Numbered from the stretch's first letter, positions 24,482 to 36,728 are shown. The stretch is 64,000 bases of DNA from Narthecium ossifragum (GCA_963920575.1 OY986970.1:23877274-23941273), one strand, 5' to 3'. Numbers and translations: made by a program. Notes: a model not told the origin generated them from the letters alone.

Positions 24482-24693
24482 AACACACTATTCCTCGCCT
24501 TCAGCGCTTCCTCTTTCTTTGCTAGGAGTAACTCGATGAGCCCTATTAGAGCTATCTCTGCATCTTCATCCTTCATAAGCTCCTCTGCAACCTCCACCTG
24601 AGTCATCCTCACCTCCTTGATCAGTACTTGCATGATCCACATGAGTAAAAGATCATTGATGGCGTGATTATTGGAAGCCAATAGCTTAAATGC
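24482..24693 (-). pseudogene. AAA-ATPase pseudogene, 3' part
   Basis: The minus strand reads FKLLASNNHAINDLL, IKEVRMTQVEVAEELMKDED and IALIGLIELLLAKKEEALK. These align in order with FKVLASNYHDLNDHP, IREVEVTPAEVAEALMRDED and ALKGLINFIQAKRKKAAE of the intact gene. Homology stops at 24693 where hAT-like terminal sequence begins. The segment carrying Walker A, Walker B and the arginine motif is absent between here and 27607. Confidence 0.88.
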
Positions 24694-24696
24694 AGT

Positions 24697-24794
24697 CATA
24701 GGCGGACCCAGGATTTGAAGTCCGAGCTACGTATATGCTCATTTAAAAAAGAACAACAAAAATTAAAAGAGAATAACATAAATTAAAAGAATAA
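24697..24794 (+). mobile_element. hAT terminal fragment
   Basis: CATAGGCGGACCCAGGATTTGA strongly resembles the hAT-1/hAT-2 terminal repeats (GGCGGATCCAGGATT). No matching right end was found before the LTR at about 25370, so it is a truncated end. A small MULE has inserted in it or just after it. Confidence 0.5.
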
Positions 24795-25184
24795 GGCTAA
24801 ATTTCATATTTGATACCTGTAAAATATGTGAATTACAAATTTAGTATCAGAGTTTTGCTATTTATAAATTTGGTACCTCAAGTATCTTAACTTACCAATA
24901 TAATACCTACCGTCAGCTGCTGCTCTCCTCAGTTGACGGTATTCCGTTCACGTGATATCACGTGAGTGGTTTTGCTGAGTTACCACTTGAGTACCTGAGC
25001 CTTTCTAACACTGGTCACGTGACTTGCACATGACCAGTTTTCCGTTAGAATTTTGACGCCGTTCGAGCTTCCAATTAAATTGTTATGGTATTGATACTTG
25101 AGGTATCAAATTTGTAAATAACAAAGCTTAGATACTAAATTTATAATTCACATATTTTACAGGTATCAAATATGAAATTTAGCC
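24795..25184. mobile_element. 390-bp non-autonomous MULE with perfect 9-bp TSD
   Basis: Long inverted repeats (left GGCTAAATTTCATATTTGAT, right its complement ending AAATTTAGCC) flanked by AAAGAATAA on both sides (24786-24794 and 25185-25193). No coding content. The centre includes CACGTGATATCACGTG. TACC/TATC motifs recur about every 30 bp inward from the end, as in the other MULEs here. Confidence 0.93.
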
Positions 25185-25369
25185 AAAGAATAAATACCTC
25201 ATAATGGCTTGATTTAAGAAGCGCAAGGAAACTAACAGTTATTTGTTTCAAAGAATAAAACGATCACCGATTGTGATAGACAAATGAGGATTTAATTGAA
25301 TCATACAAAAGGGAAGGGTGTTAGGCGCTAAGTAATACGAAGGGGAAGGATATTACCGTATTAGCCATT

Positions 25370-27606
25370 ATTACTTATATTCCTAATATCGCAAATATAT
25401 GGGCTTATACATAGAGCCTAGAGAGAGAATGCATTTGGTCATGGGTTGGGTTGGCTTAGACTAATGTTTCACACCCGTGTGTGCATATACTGATCGTGTT
25501 TATGTTAATGGTTGATTAAAACTGTTAAGTGGACCCAGGATCGGAAGATCCGGGCTTGTGTTCTAGCCTAAGTGTAGCTTTCTGCACAAAATGATCGATC
25601 ATTCCTTACTAGAAAGATCGATCATTTAGTGTTTGGAAGACAAAGTGCATCGTCATGAATGATCGATCATTCCTCATTCATAAGGCGGTTCGTCCATCTA
25701 TAAAACGGACGTCACCCCCTTCTTAATCTCCTTTTTCAAATCCGCCGTTCTTGGGTTCAAATCTGATGAGATTTTGGAGGAGATTAAGGACGATCCTAGG
25801 CTCAACATCGCGGATTGAAGCTGCTCTAGTTTAGGTAGGGATCCTACCTACTTGGATCTGGTTTTCTTTTGAGAGCTTTGGTTTGCCTGTGATCTTTTGA
25901 GTAGATCTACTTGTGTACATGTTGGTTTTCAGTGCAAGTACCGGTTTTGGACCCATGGTCCTTCGCACTACCAGATCCCAAGGTTTGGTGGGGTTTGGTA
26001 GAGGTTTCCGGCGGTATTCTTCTCTCATTCTCCGGCCAGGGTTGTCGGAGAACCCATCGGGATCGATCATCCTTGGGACGTCATGCCTAGCCCGTGCATG
26101 ATCGATCATCTGGTGGAGATTGATAGATCATTTTTCTAGGCTGGTATAGACGGGGTCCTGGGTCAGGATGATTGATCCTTTTTTGCTTGACCGGGATGGA
26201 ACTTTTGGTTCACTAAGAAGATCGATCATTTCGTAGAAATGATCGATCATATTAGTGACATGAAGGTGTTTTTGATTGGTTCTTGCCCGTGAGGCCTTGC
26301 ATGTACGGGCTTTCTTTATCGCTTTATACCTTGTGCATATAATTAAGCATGTTAGCCCCATATTGAGGGGTAGTGGTGAACCGGGAGAGTGATGACTCCC
26401 GGTATGTGTAGAATAAATGAGCTGGTTGCCCTTCTGCTTTCCTTAGCCTCGCATGCCGGCGTGCGTCGAGGGCATAGTTACGTTGTATTGATAGCCATGT
26501 TTGTCGAGGGTGTATCCCGTTACAGGTTGTTCTCTATGAGCTGGCTAGTAATTGGTGGTGTTACCACTGCAGTAGTTCCTTGGCTTACTTACATGTTCAC
26601 CACCCGGGCCGACAGCGTGCCGAGCCTAGATCCTGGTTTATATCATCAAATGTGTTGCATGCTTACTTGTCTTCCTGCGTGTGTTCACAGTATGCATATG
26701 ATTGTGCATTAGATGCATAAGATTAGGGCATGGGTGATCCGTAGTATCATCGTCCCGAGGCCTTGGAAGCTCGAATTTAGCCTTAGGACCGTGGTTGGGT
26801 ACCGTGGTCCAGGTTTGGATGGTTGTGTTCAGTCGATCTTGATGATAGGCTTAGATGACTTGAACACCTGTTGATTGAGGTTTAGAGGTCGTGTCGGCCT
26901 CGAGCCGGGTGCAGAGGTGTAGCCGGTGTTTGATTCTCTTGTCTCTTAGGTAGAGGGTGTGCCTACTCAGCGGTGTCGGTTCCCGTCTAGCAGTGCCGGT
27001 TTCCTGCTCATGAGACGACAATGTTGGTTTCCTGCTTTTTTGAGGGTGACCCAGTATGTGACCAGTTCGACTGGAAGATCATGATTGAGGCCCTTCAGAG
27101 ACACGCGGTAGGGTTATGGGCCCCATGTGTGCACCCAGGCTTTTCTTGAGGGTGACACAGTTGTGTTCCATCTTCCTTGTGTGAGTCATAGTTTAGTTTC
27201 TCTGCTGAGCTTAATTGCTCATTCATACCCGGACTGTATTTTACAGGTGCAGGCGTTAGCTCTTCTTCTGTGGCCCTTACTGGGCAGGCGTTTGGTGGCG
27301 CAGCAGTGTCTGATGGTGTTTGAGAAGAGGTGATCATAAGTTTACCCTTTTGTTATAGTTAGTCTCCTATAGTATGAATGTATAACTAAATTCCCCTCTT
27401 CGAGGATGTTGAGACTTGTATCATTTTGGTTTGTATTTATGTCATTCGAGGTTTCTGTATTTTATTATGCTTGAATGAGGGTGCTTGAGGATTGCTTAGG
27501 GAAACCAGTAGATTGGAGGGAATCCTCGTCAAAATTTTCCGCAGTTAGTTAGGTTCCGGTTTGCGTCTCCTAGCTCGGTTGAGGTTTCGTGGGTCGGGGT
27601 GCGACA
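25370..27606 (+). mobile_element. solo LTR, Tekay family, within the dead AAA-ATPase
   Basis: Collinear with the LTRs of the Tekay element: TTTCACACCCGTGTGTGCA (25468), GGACCC.GGATCGGAAGATC (25533), the TCGAGGCCGACACGACCTC-complement block (26890), CCCGGACTGTATTTTACAGG (27230), and the end GGGTCGGGGTGCGACA at 27606. No primer site or coding region follows; sequence resumes directly with the ATPase relic. The left boundary is uncertain by some tens of bases and no TSD was identified. It contains several GATCGATC palindromes between 25590 and 26250. Confidence 0.75.
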
Positions 27607-28241
27607 GATAGTATTCCTTCCTCTTCACAAATTGCGCCAAAGTCCTTCATCACCACCTACTTGAGCTCCCTGTCCATTGTCAGTGTGTCAAACATCACAG
27701 GGCGGTGGAAGTTTATGGGAACCCAACATCCATAATTGTTCAGGAAGATCTGAAGCATCTCGCCTTCCTCTTTAATGGCCTTAGACCGGTCAATTATATA
27801 TGCAAGGCAAATATGTGTTGAAGGCCATATCCCTGCTTTTTGTGAAAGGTTTGCTCAAATGACAAGGTCTCAATGGCCATGCTCATAGCCATGTGGAATC
27901 GGTTGTCGAAGTCACTACGCTGCACCTCTTATCGTTTGTCGAAATCACTATGATGCACCTCTTGGCATAACAACTGACTGCCATGGAACTCGATCCCATC
28001 AAAGATGTCAATCATGGGTCCAAGGATCATCATCCTTTTTGCCCGCCCCGCCTGCAACCTTCTCACTGAGGGAGACACTCTGGTGCTCAAGTAGTTACGT
28101 GCAGCATGCAACAAAGATTTGGTCGACTGCGAGCCCCTCCCTCCTCTTCAATAACCACAGTGACCTCCGAAAACAGATGGCCAAGCAGAACCTCAATACC
28201 AGAAAAGGGGTCCCTGATTTCACGTGTGAAAATTTCGTTAG
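27607..28241 (-). pseudogene. AAA-ATPase pseudogene, middle part
   Basis: The minus strand resembles residues about 33-230 of the intact ATPase. Recognisable blocks are NEIFTREIRDPFSGIEVL, LFSEVTVV, AARNYLSTRVSPSVRRL, MIDIFDGIEF, QLLCQEV and DTLTMDREL. Several frameshifts, a duplicated block near 27920-27960 and stops break it. It ends at 28241 where a copia LTR begins; the missing N-terminus is 25.7 kb away at 53937-54025. Confidence 0.9.
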
Positions 28242-29198
28242 TGTGTAATGGGAATATAGATCTTTTCACACCTAGGTGAGCTACAATAAAAGAATCCATA
28301 AGCAAATAGACCAAGCAATCTAGAAAATAAAGAAAATAGCAAACCAACGAAAGTTTGCCAAGATTTACATGGAAAAACCACTCTCAAGTTGAGAGGGAAA
28401 AAACCACGGGGCACCGACCGGAATCCATTATAATCAATGAGAGGGCACAAGAGAGCTACAACACTAAGAACACAATAATTGACTCACTTGTGTTTTGAAC
28501 TTCATCCATAAAAACCCTCTTGGAACCTTGTTGTTCTCCTCTCTTCTCTAACTCTTTTTCTTTCTCCCCCAACCCTCAAGTAGAGAACATAACACTCTAC
28601 TTAAGTCTCTCTCATTACATATGAGGCTACTACACACTACCACCATACATCAACATGTGTATAAAAGCCTTATAAGAAAGGCCCATGTCCAATACCCATT
28701 AATAAAGTATAAACACTTTTCATGGGACTAGCCCATTAGTGGTAGTAAGTCCAACAAACTCCCCCTCTAGGCCCATTTGCAAGCTTCGATGGTTGCTATG
28801 TATTCCGCTTCGGTACTTGAAAGAGCAACACATTTTTGAAGGTTAGGTTGCCATGACACGGCTCCCCCTCCAAATGTAAATACATAACCCGAAATAGATC
28901 GTCTAGTATCAACATCCCTGGCCATATCGGAATCCGTATAACCAACCAAAAGTGTTTTCCACCTCCAAAGCATAAACATAGATCATACGAGCCCTTTAAA
29001 TATCTCATAATCCATTTCGCCACCACCCAATGCTCTTTTCCCGGATTTGCAAGAAACCTACTAACCATTCCCACCGCATATTCTATATCCAGCATTGTAC
29101 AAACCATAACATACATCAAACTCCCTACCAGAGATGAATAGGGAACATTCTTCATATTATTATTTTCAAGCTCATTTTGAGGGACTTTGTCTTGAACT
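28242..29198 (-). mobile_element. Ty1/copia element, 3' end (RNase H plus 3' LTR)
   Basis: Minus orientation. The 3' LTR occupies 28242-28756 (515 bp, sense start TGTTGGACTT, end TACACA), preceded in sense by the copia-type polypurine tract GAGGGGGAG. Upstream in sense, 29155-28767 encodes copia RNase H: DIEYAVGMVSRFLANPG, WIMRYLKGSYDLCL, VGYTDSDMARDVDTRRS, GGGAVSWQPNLQKCVALSST and TEAEYIA, across two frames. The rest of pol, gag and most of the 5' LTR is gone; the first 127 bp of the 5' LTR survives at 53810-53936. No clean TSD remains. Confidence 0.85.
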
Positions 29199-29510
29199 TA
29201 GGGCACGTTTGTTTCATTGGAATGGATTGGAATGAAATGCTGGAATGGAAATGAATTCCATTGAATGGAATGGAATTACGTTGTTTCTGTTTATCTGCAG
29301 GAATGAACGCAGAATTCTGTGAAATCTAGCATTTTTGTTGTTTGTTTGGTGTTGGAATAGAAACTGTATCATGTGAATTTGGCATTTTTCTGTTTGTTTG
29401 GCAATGGAATGGTGGTGATGGTCACCCCAGAATCACAGTGGTGAGATTACCACCCATTTTCTCACTATATGCTTATAATAATTTTATATATATATATATA
29501 TATATACGGA
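29199..29510. repeat. MITE-like sequence and (TA)n tract
   Basis: Starts GGGCACGTTTGTTTCATTGG, a beginning typical of short non-autonomous DNA elements in plants, followed by GGAATGGAAT-rich sequence and a TA microsatellite (29486-29507). No second terminus was found. It lies between the broken copia and the organelle-like scrap, at what looks like a deletion junction. Confidence 0.4.
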
Positions 29511-29564
29511 ATTGGTCAAAAATACGAAATTGGTCAAAAATACGGAATTCTCTCGAAACCAATT

Positions 29565-29636
29565 CACTTGAGTGAGACAGAGGAGAGTGGAATTTCGTGT
29601 GTAGGGGTGAAATCCGTAGATCTACGAAGGAAGGCC
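29565..29636 (+). other. rrn18 (fragment): probable mitochondrial 18S rRNA fragment (NUMT)
   Basis: Contains GACAGAGGAGAGTGG, TTTCGTGTGTAGGGGTGAAA and TCCGTAGATCTACGAAGGAA. To my recollection this is the stretch of plant mitochondrial 18S rRNA equivalent to the E. coli 16S region around GTGTAGCGGTGAAATGCG. About 70 bp only. It sits between a short triple repeat (TACGRAATTGGTCAAAAA, 29508-29550) and the truncated left side of hAT-2. The identification is from memory of the conserved rRNA core. Confidence 0.75.
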
Positions 29637-30347
29637 ATGCTCTCCCGAATTCAATATTGGGCGGCTGTTAGGTGATGTATTATACACAAATCCCTAATTT
29701 CTATTTCTCTCTATCTCATCTCCTTTTCTCAAATTAAATTCCTAATTTTAGATTCCTTAAAATTTTGGAGATCATTATCACATCTCTTCCATGATGCCAT
29801 CAGTTCCATGTAAGGCATAGGGGGAGGTTTGATCTTTTCTTCGTCGAAAGAGAGGTAAAATCATTCTTTGTATTTCTCTATTTGTGTTTTGGTGATTTTT
29901 ACATATTTTTGAAGACTGGTGGATCGATTTTGTGCATTTTAATGATGGAATTGATCCCATATGGGGAAAAACCTAGTTTTATCATATGTAATATCTTGAA
30001 GTCTTGAAGATTAATTGTAATCTTGGAATTGATCCCATATGGGAACTTGGGAAGCACTAGCAGAGATATGTATTTTATATGATGGTCTGATGGATTTATA
30101 CATATTTTATCCATCAAAAACATGCTTAGAAGAAAATAATTAATTGGCTTAAGAGAATCTGATAGTTGATTATGAAGGGGCTTAAGAGACATAAGTAAAA
30201 AATAATATGTCCCCCTTAAACATTTAGGCCTTTAATGACTATTTTGGCAATTGCTTGTTTCTTGCTTTGTGGCATATGAATAAAAGTATTGATTGGTTTG
30301 GATTGCTATATAGCTGAACTTCCATATAAATTATACAGGATTTTGGG

Positions 30348-31439
30348 TTGTTAATTGTGATCGCAAACCAAGAAAGAAAGAGAAAAAAGACGCTTTTGTC
30401 GTTCTTTAAATCAAGAGATGATACCTCCACAAGTGATACACCTTCACCATCGATTGTGAGCAACTCAAATATTGGTGAATCTTCTCCTCCAATTGCTAGT
30501 GAGTCTCTTGAATGCGATCCTAGTTTGTGTATCCCGATATGGAAACATCATCATACTGTCCGTGATGAAATCAGACGAGCTTATATCGAATTGGGGCCAT
30601 ATCAACCCAAATTACATGAGTACCATGGACTGAATTTGGATGACAATATCGTAGATTTCAACACTCTTGGTTTAGCCAATTTCCTTGGTTAGAGCACTCT
30701 CCTTCTAACGATGCAACATTTTGTTTTCCATGCTTTCTTTTTGAAAAGAATACATCTGCATAACCCACATTTACTTTTGATGGATTTAAAAGCTGGAAAA
30801 GAGTTAATAATGGCGCAAAATGTGCACTTTTGACACATATGGGAGGCCCTACTTCTCCACACAATAATGTCATAAAGGTCGTTGATGACTTAATGAATGT
30901 CCCACGAGATATTGACAAAACTATCAATGCTTAAACTTCTGAAGAGATAAAGAAGAACAGATTGCGCCTAATGACAACAATTGAGAGTGTGTGATGGCTA
31001 AGCTTGCAAGCTTGTGGATTACGAGGCCATGATGAATCATTAGATTCTCGTAATAGGGGTAATCTCATTGAGATGATAAAGCTTATGACAGGATTGAATG
31101 TTAACATTACAGATGTTGTCTTGGAGAATGCTCCAAAAAATGCAATGTATATATCACCAATGATTCAGAAAGATATTTTACATATTCTATCAACCAAAGT
31201 GCGAAACAAAATTCGTGATGAGTTGGGTGATGTTAAGTTATGCATTCTAGTTGATGAAGCGAAAGATGCATCTAATAAAGAGCAAATGGCTATTGTGCTT
31301 AGATTTGTTGATACTCATAGTACCATACGTGAGTGGTTCTTTGACATTGTGCATGTTTCAGATACATCATCATTAACTCTTCATAAAGAAATATCATATG
31401 TGTTGACATGATATAATTTGCATATTCACAATATGCGAG
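30348..31439 (+). pseudogene. hAT-2 transposase, 5' part
   Basis: Reads in frame through ERKRKKTLLSFFKSRDDTST without the extra A of hAT-1, then DEIRRAYIELGPYQPKLHEY. It breaks near 30620-30930 with frameshifts and stops. The DUF4371 region is clear at 31004-31411 (ENAPKNAMYISPMIQKDILH, CILVDEAKDASNKEQMAIVL). The coding sequence is cut at 31439 by the LTR element, within the motif that continues RGQGYDG at 51799. Confidence 0.88.
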
Positions 31440-32978
31440 TGATAACGCGTGAAAAGTGCACAAATCACCCTTTTAACTAGGTCTTGTTAGTCTCCGAGCA
31501 ATGCTATTTTGATTGTTTCTTTCCCATTTCAGGCTTAAGGACCCTCAGCGAAGATTAGATCACGTTTGGTGCTAAAACGAACAAATAAAGAACCTGCTAG
31601 GAGCTAAAGAGCAAAGGAGCAAAAGAGCAAACATGGGTCGTCTTCAACGTCAAGGCTGTTCCTGTTCATAAAGAATCAGATGATGTCTTATATATGGTTG
31701 GAAATCTCTTGAAGTCTAGATTCCATAACTTTTTACGGTTCGTGATTTGGAGTTTCCTAGAAGATGTTATGTTATTTTTAGTACAGACGCGCAGAAAAAG
31801 AAGCTTCGGAAAATAAGATCGATCCGGGCCCAAAGGGGATCGATCCCTTTTGGCGCTGCGGGAAAAATAAAGGGCTGAGATCTAATCCGAGTTAGGGTTT
31901 GTCTTAGGCTATAAATAGTCTTCTTTGGGGGCGTTTTGGCAGCCTTCCATGGCCGAATTTTCTTCATCTCTTAGGGTTTTTCTTAGTTTCTTTTCCACAA
32001 ATTAGGTTAGATCTTTGGTGGAAGATCCATGGATGGAGCGCAGCGACAACCTTCATCGACGGATCTCCTTCCTAAGATGAGTAACTAAACCCTAGCTTTG
32101 GGATTCTATGATGTAGTAAAGTTATTTATTAGGGTTTTCTATAGATTATGAGTTGTAAATCATACTTTAATGGTTGAATGGATTGATTTATATTTTCTTT
32201 ATATCTATTGGTGTTGATTTATATTGTGGATGAATGATTTGTTCCTATATGCCCTAAATCTAGGTCTTGTGCATGTTAGGGCTTGAGATTAGGGATTTTC
32301 GTCAAACGTCTTTGCTGGGACCATGGATGTCAGGATTTTCTTCTCGTGATTAAAGGCCTTGTAATGCTAGGACCATTACACATAATGCGAACCATTATGA
32401 CCGCTTCTTAATCCGTTATTCATCTTAATTCAAGATTAGGGATTTCGTATGTGCTAATACCACTACGCTAGTGCCAGAACCACTAGAGTAACTCTAATCC
32501 TTGATACATTCTATTAGGCGATCTCAAGGTGTCAGAACCATCTTGATTACTTACCAATATCCATTCTTGATATTATCCCCAACGTCAGACTTTATTGATC
32601 GTCGTTGAGCGGTAGGAGTTCTAGCCATTCACCTATCGACTATATGAACTATCTGAGTTGATTTATTCGCTCTTATCTTAGGAATACCTAGTAAGTTCTT
32701 TATTACTGATTAGATTTCCTTGGCATTATCTTATCTTTTATTAGTTATTCGTTTTCTTATCTTTTTAATTTAGTTCTAGATAAAATCCAAAAGATTATCT
32801 TTTTCCTAACTCCTTGGCTAGGAATTATACCTAGTATACGACTTAAACCATTAGTTCCTTATAGATTTAACTCGGACTCATTGCTATCTACCCATAAAAT
32901 AGTTAGTTAGTGATTCGGATCATAAATTTCTAATTTTGACGTACTTGTTAAGACTACGACACTTTTCAAGGCGTGTCA
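31440..32978 (+). repeat. 5' LTR of gypsy-A
   Basis: Begins TGATAACGCGTGAAAAGTGC and ends AAGGCGTGTCA. Contains a pair of GATCGATC palindromes around 31820 and 31847 and TATAAATAG near 31910, a likely TATA box. Confidence 0.92.
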
Positions 32979-32984
32979 AAATTT

Positions 32985-33002
32985 TGGCGCCGTTGCCGGG
33001 GA
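32985..33002 (+). promoter_or_regulatory. primer binding site of gypsy-A (tRNA-Asp type)
   Basis: TGGCGCCGTTGCCGGGGA starts 6 bp after the LTR. It is complementary to the 3' end of plant tRNA-Asp (CCCCGGCAACGGCGCCA), as in Athila/Tat-lineage elements. Confidence 0.88.
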
Positions 33003-33309
33003 ACTAATTGGCGTCTTAAGTTGTTTACTTAGTGTAGTTTCTTCCAACCAATTGTTTTCTTTATTTTTATATTTATCATAAAATAATAATAAAAAAAACG
33101 AAAATCATAAAAAAATTAAAAAAATTAAAAAAAAAAACAAAAACTAAAATAGAAGTTGTGCTAATATTTCTATATCTTTGTGTTGATAGGAGACACCACC
33201 GTGCGAGAATTGACAACATCTAAGCAACAACGGGCATCTCATTCTTGGACCATCCATTATAACGTATTTCTATCTTTTAGTGTGATCCTTATTGTTTTAT
33301 TTATTAGAC

Positions 33310-34184
33310 ATGGCCGATGAGTATATGCCACCGGGTGATGCATTGAATGATTATTGTTTACAATCTAGTTATGCACCCGCTTATGTTAACGACACATATG
33401 ATTGTTCAAATCCGGCTTATGATTTGCATGCATACTCTTGTGATCCGAATTTGAGTAGTCATACATACCCCGATTGGCAATTCCAAGGTTACTATCCTCC
33501 AAATGTTCAATCACAAGATTATAGCATACCGAACCCATACTTTAATCCAAACTTTGAACCGTCTTATCCTTCTCAACCACAATACCCACCACCCCAACAT
33601 TGGTATAAGCCTTATGTTCCTTTGGAACCGCAAGCACAAGTAGGACCATCTTTAGAAGAAATTATACATTCTCAATCACAATCAATAGCTAGGATACAAG
33701 CCCAAATTGAGCAACTCACATCTTTGATGGAATCATATGTTAATGAGGTTGATGAGTGTGGGAATGAGTCGGTACTTCCTAGTTCTAATGATGATACTTG
33801 TGATACCCAATTTACCAATGTTAGTGACACATGCAATTATGCGATTTCTAATGAGACTTCACTTGTTCATGATGATTTGAATGATGTTTCGCCAATGTGT
33901 GATGATATTATTAATGATGTTTGGCCGGCAGCACATATTGATTGGGTGAAAGGACAAGTGCCTCATATCTTTTATGATGTTGATGATGATGATAGTGATG
34001 AAAGCATGTGTGCCTTAGAGCCTCTTATGATTAATGATGATGTTGAGAATGCTTATCCGGTTAATGATTTTGAGGCATGTGATGGTGATGTGATTTACGA
34101 TAACTCATGAGTTCCCATTTTGGATAATTATGATGCTTCATGTGATCTTGTTATGCCGGTTTATGAAGCTTTTCACGAGCATAT
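33310..34184 (+). pseudogene. gypsy-A ORF of unknown function, first part
   Basis: ATG at 33310 (MADEYMPPGDALNDY). The first 110 residues are rich in Tyr, Pro, Ser and Gln (QSQDYSIPNPYFNPNFEPSY). A short helical segment (IIHSQSQSIARIQAQIEQLT) follows, then a long Asp-rich acidic stretch. TGA at 34108 interrupts, but the frame continues to 34184, where the Tekay element has inserted within a repeat ending MPVYEAFHEHI. The protein resumes in the same frame at 46905. I recognise no Gag, Pol or envelope domain. Occupying the gag position, it could be a diverged Gag-like protein; this is speculation. Confidence 0.6.
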
Positions 34185-36526
34185 TGTGAGGACCTGTCCC
34201 TCTACCCCTGTGGCTCGTTGTAGACCGCAAGGGCAATTTGGTAAATTGCGCCTTGTTGGTCTGTTTCACACCCGCGTGTGCACACACTGGCCTTGTTTGT
34301 GTTAGCATTTGTTTAGAATGGCTAGGTGGACCCGGGATCGGAAGATCCCAGCTCGGGCGCGCGGAAGCTTGCCTTTGGGCAGCTGACGACCCTCGAGCGA
34401 TCGGTCGGACTCGTGAGCGAGTCGGTGGCTTTTGATCCGGGGCGAGAACGATCGATCGCTCCTTGGAGCGACCGATCGGACTCGCGTCGGTGGCTTTTCT
34501 GCTTCGCGAGGACGGCCGCCGTTGGCCGTCGCTCTCTCATGCCAGAGGGGGGAGGACTTTCCCTTCCCTCCCCTCACTTTTTCCCCCTTCCCCCGGCTTT
34601 CCCCTTCCCCTGGCTTTCCCCTTCCCCTTTCCCTCCTTTTTCTTCCCATTCTCTTCCTCCTTCTCCTCCTTTCTTCTTCCTTCTTCTTTCTTCTCCCGAG
34701 AGCCCTGTTTTTCCCCTGTTTCCGGCAGCCATCTTCCTCACCTCCGTTCTCCCTCCTCCGACCATCATTTTCGGTGTTCTAAGGCTCGTTGGATCCGTGA
34801 CAACGAGAGGAAGATCCCTGAAGTGGTTTAGAAGCTTGTTGGTGATCAACTCGCGGGGAATCAGCCGAGGAAAGCGCTATTAGGTAGGGTTATACCTACT
34901 GTGTTGTTTCGAGTTGTTCTCTAGATCTAGCCGTTGGATCTTGTTGATCCTTATTTTGTTGGATTCCTTATGCCTATTAGAATTACTGATATAAGTTTCA
35001 TGTTATTTGGTTGAGATTTGAGTAGGTCTTATGCATGATTAAGCTCGGATTTCTGGTTTTCTGTTGTTCTTAAAGAACAGCCGGCTTGCGGCGAGTTTTT
35101 CGGCCGGCGTGTACATGATCTTGGTTTTTGATAAACATAAGAGTTGTAGATCTCGTCGTTAGCTTTCCATTTCGTCTTATTTCGTAATTTTTCGATTTGT
35201 CTACGATTTGTTATGAATTGTTTGCTGGAGGGCTGCGTTGCAGCAATTAAATTGGTAAGTGAGTTGATTAGCGGTTTTGATTTGTATTTTTCCGTTAATC
35301 CAACCGTTGGATGATTATGAATTTTGAATATATTGATCCTGGTATATACACCTACTGGTGGTTAAGTTGGATCTTGAATCTGACGTCGTTTGGACATCGA
35401 ATCGATGGGATCAATTAGCCCCTAAGTAGAGGTTTTGGGTGTTTGAATATAATATTATATTTCGGAATATAATATTATATTGTTACTGTTCATTCAGCGG
35501 TTTTCGGGGTTGCTTCCCGTTGCAGGAGTTCGCGGTTGACGGTCGTGGTACCGTCGTAATGCCGGGACCCGCTGCGCATCGGCTGGCAGCGGCTGGTAGT
35601 ATCGCTGCAGCGATCCAGTAGACTTATATGATGCTTGACATATTGTTGCATGTTTTGCCTCTTTTCTGTGTATGTCATAGCATGCATTGTTGATTTGTGC
35701 ATTAGTTGCATTGGTTAGGGCGTGGATGATCTTTGGGTCGCCGTCCCGAGGCTGGAAGCTCGGACTTAGCCCTAGGACCGGGGTTGGGTGGTTTGGACCC
35801 GGTTTGAATTGTGGTGTCTAGTCGATTCGATGATAGGCTTAGATGACTGGTACACTTGTGGCTTGATGATTGTAGAGGTCGTGTCGGCCTTGAGTCGGAT
35901 GTTGAGGTGTAGCCGGTGTCCCACTGTGCTGACCCGGAGAGTAGTAAAGTTGCCTACTCAGCTTGTGTGTCGCCAGTGTTGTTCCTGCTATCGAGTGCTG
36001 CTCCTAGGCCTCAGGGACACACGGTGGGGTTACGGGACCCCTGTATACACCCAGGTCCTACTTGAGGGCGACACTGTTGCGTTTCCCTCTTCCTTCTGTG
36101 TGTCGTAGTGTAGATCCCTACTGAGCTTAGTGCTCACACCTACCCGGGCTGCGTTTTGCAGGTGCAGGCGTCAGTTCTTCCTCTGTGGCCCCTTCCGGGC
36201 ATTTGGTCGGCGGTGCGGCGGCGCCTGGTGGACTTTGAGAGGTGGCGATATTTACTGCTTTTACCCTTTTGCTAGTTAGTATCCTACGGGAGTGATGTTG
36301 TATTCGAATCTTCCCCTCTCCGAGGATATGTATATTAACACTTGAGTTTTAAATCTGTGGTTCGAGGTTATGCTAATTATTATTGTTTTAATTGAGGGTG
36401 TTTTGGTGAATTGCTAGGGAGACCAATAGGTTAGAGGGAACCCTCGCCAGCTTTGTTTTCCGCGTTTTGTAGGTTCCGGTTCGCGTCGTTCGGCCCGGTT
36501 GGGCTTTCGCGGGTCGGGGCGCGACA
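34185..36526 (+). repeat. 5' LTR of gypsy-B
   Basis: 2342 bp. It contains a pyrimidine-rich stretch (34560-34740), GATCGATCG palindromes near 34450, and two copies of the palindrome AATATAATATTATATT (about 35450-35480). It ends 36526, directly before the primer site. Confidence 0.9.
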
Positions 36527-36529
36527 GCT

Positions 36530-36541
36530 TGGTATCAGAGC
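36530..36541 (+). promoter_or_regulatory. primer binding site of gypsy-B
   Basis: TGGTATCAGAGC begins 3 bp after the LTR and exactly matches the initiator methionine tRNA primer site used by many plant retroelements. Confidence 0.93.
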
Positions 36542-36728
36542 ATAGGTTGTAGATCCCAGGGTTTAGGATCAGGATTCGGTTGAGATTGAGCGTGGAATAG
36601 GTTAGTTCTTTGTCTAGAACATCCGTTCATGCTCATTTTGATGTGTTGTGCTTTTCGGCTTTATGTTGTGCTGCTTTGTCTTAGGTTTCGAACGAGTGGA
36701 CGCTCGTTTATTGTTGGTGATTGCGCAG

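Noticed and set aside
34326..34883. 185-codon ORF in the gypsy-B LTR (and similar ORFs at 39534 and 43667)
   Set aside because: They fall in the pyrimidine-rich part of LTRs, occur in several overlapping frames, and differ in length between sister LTRs.
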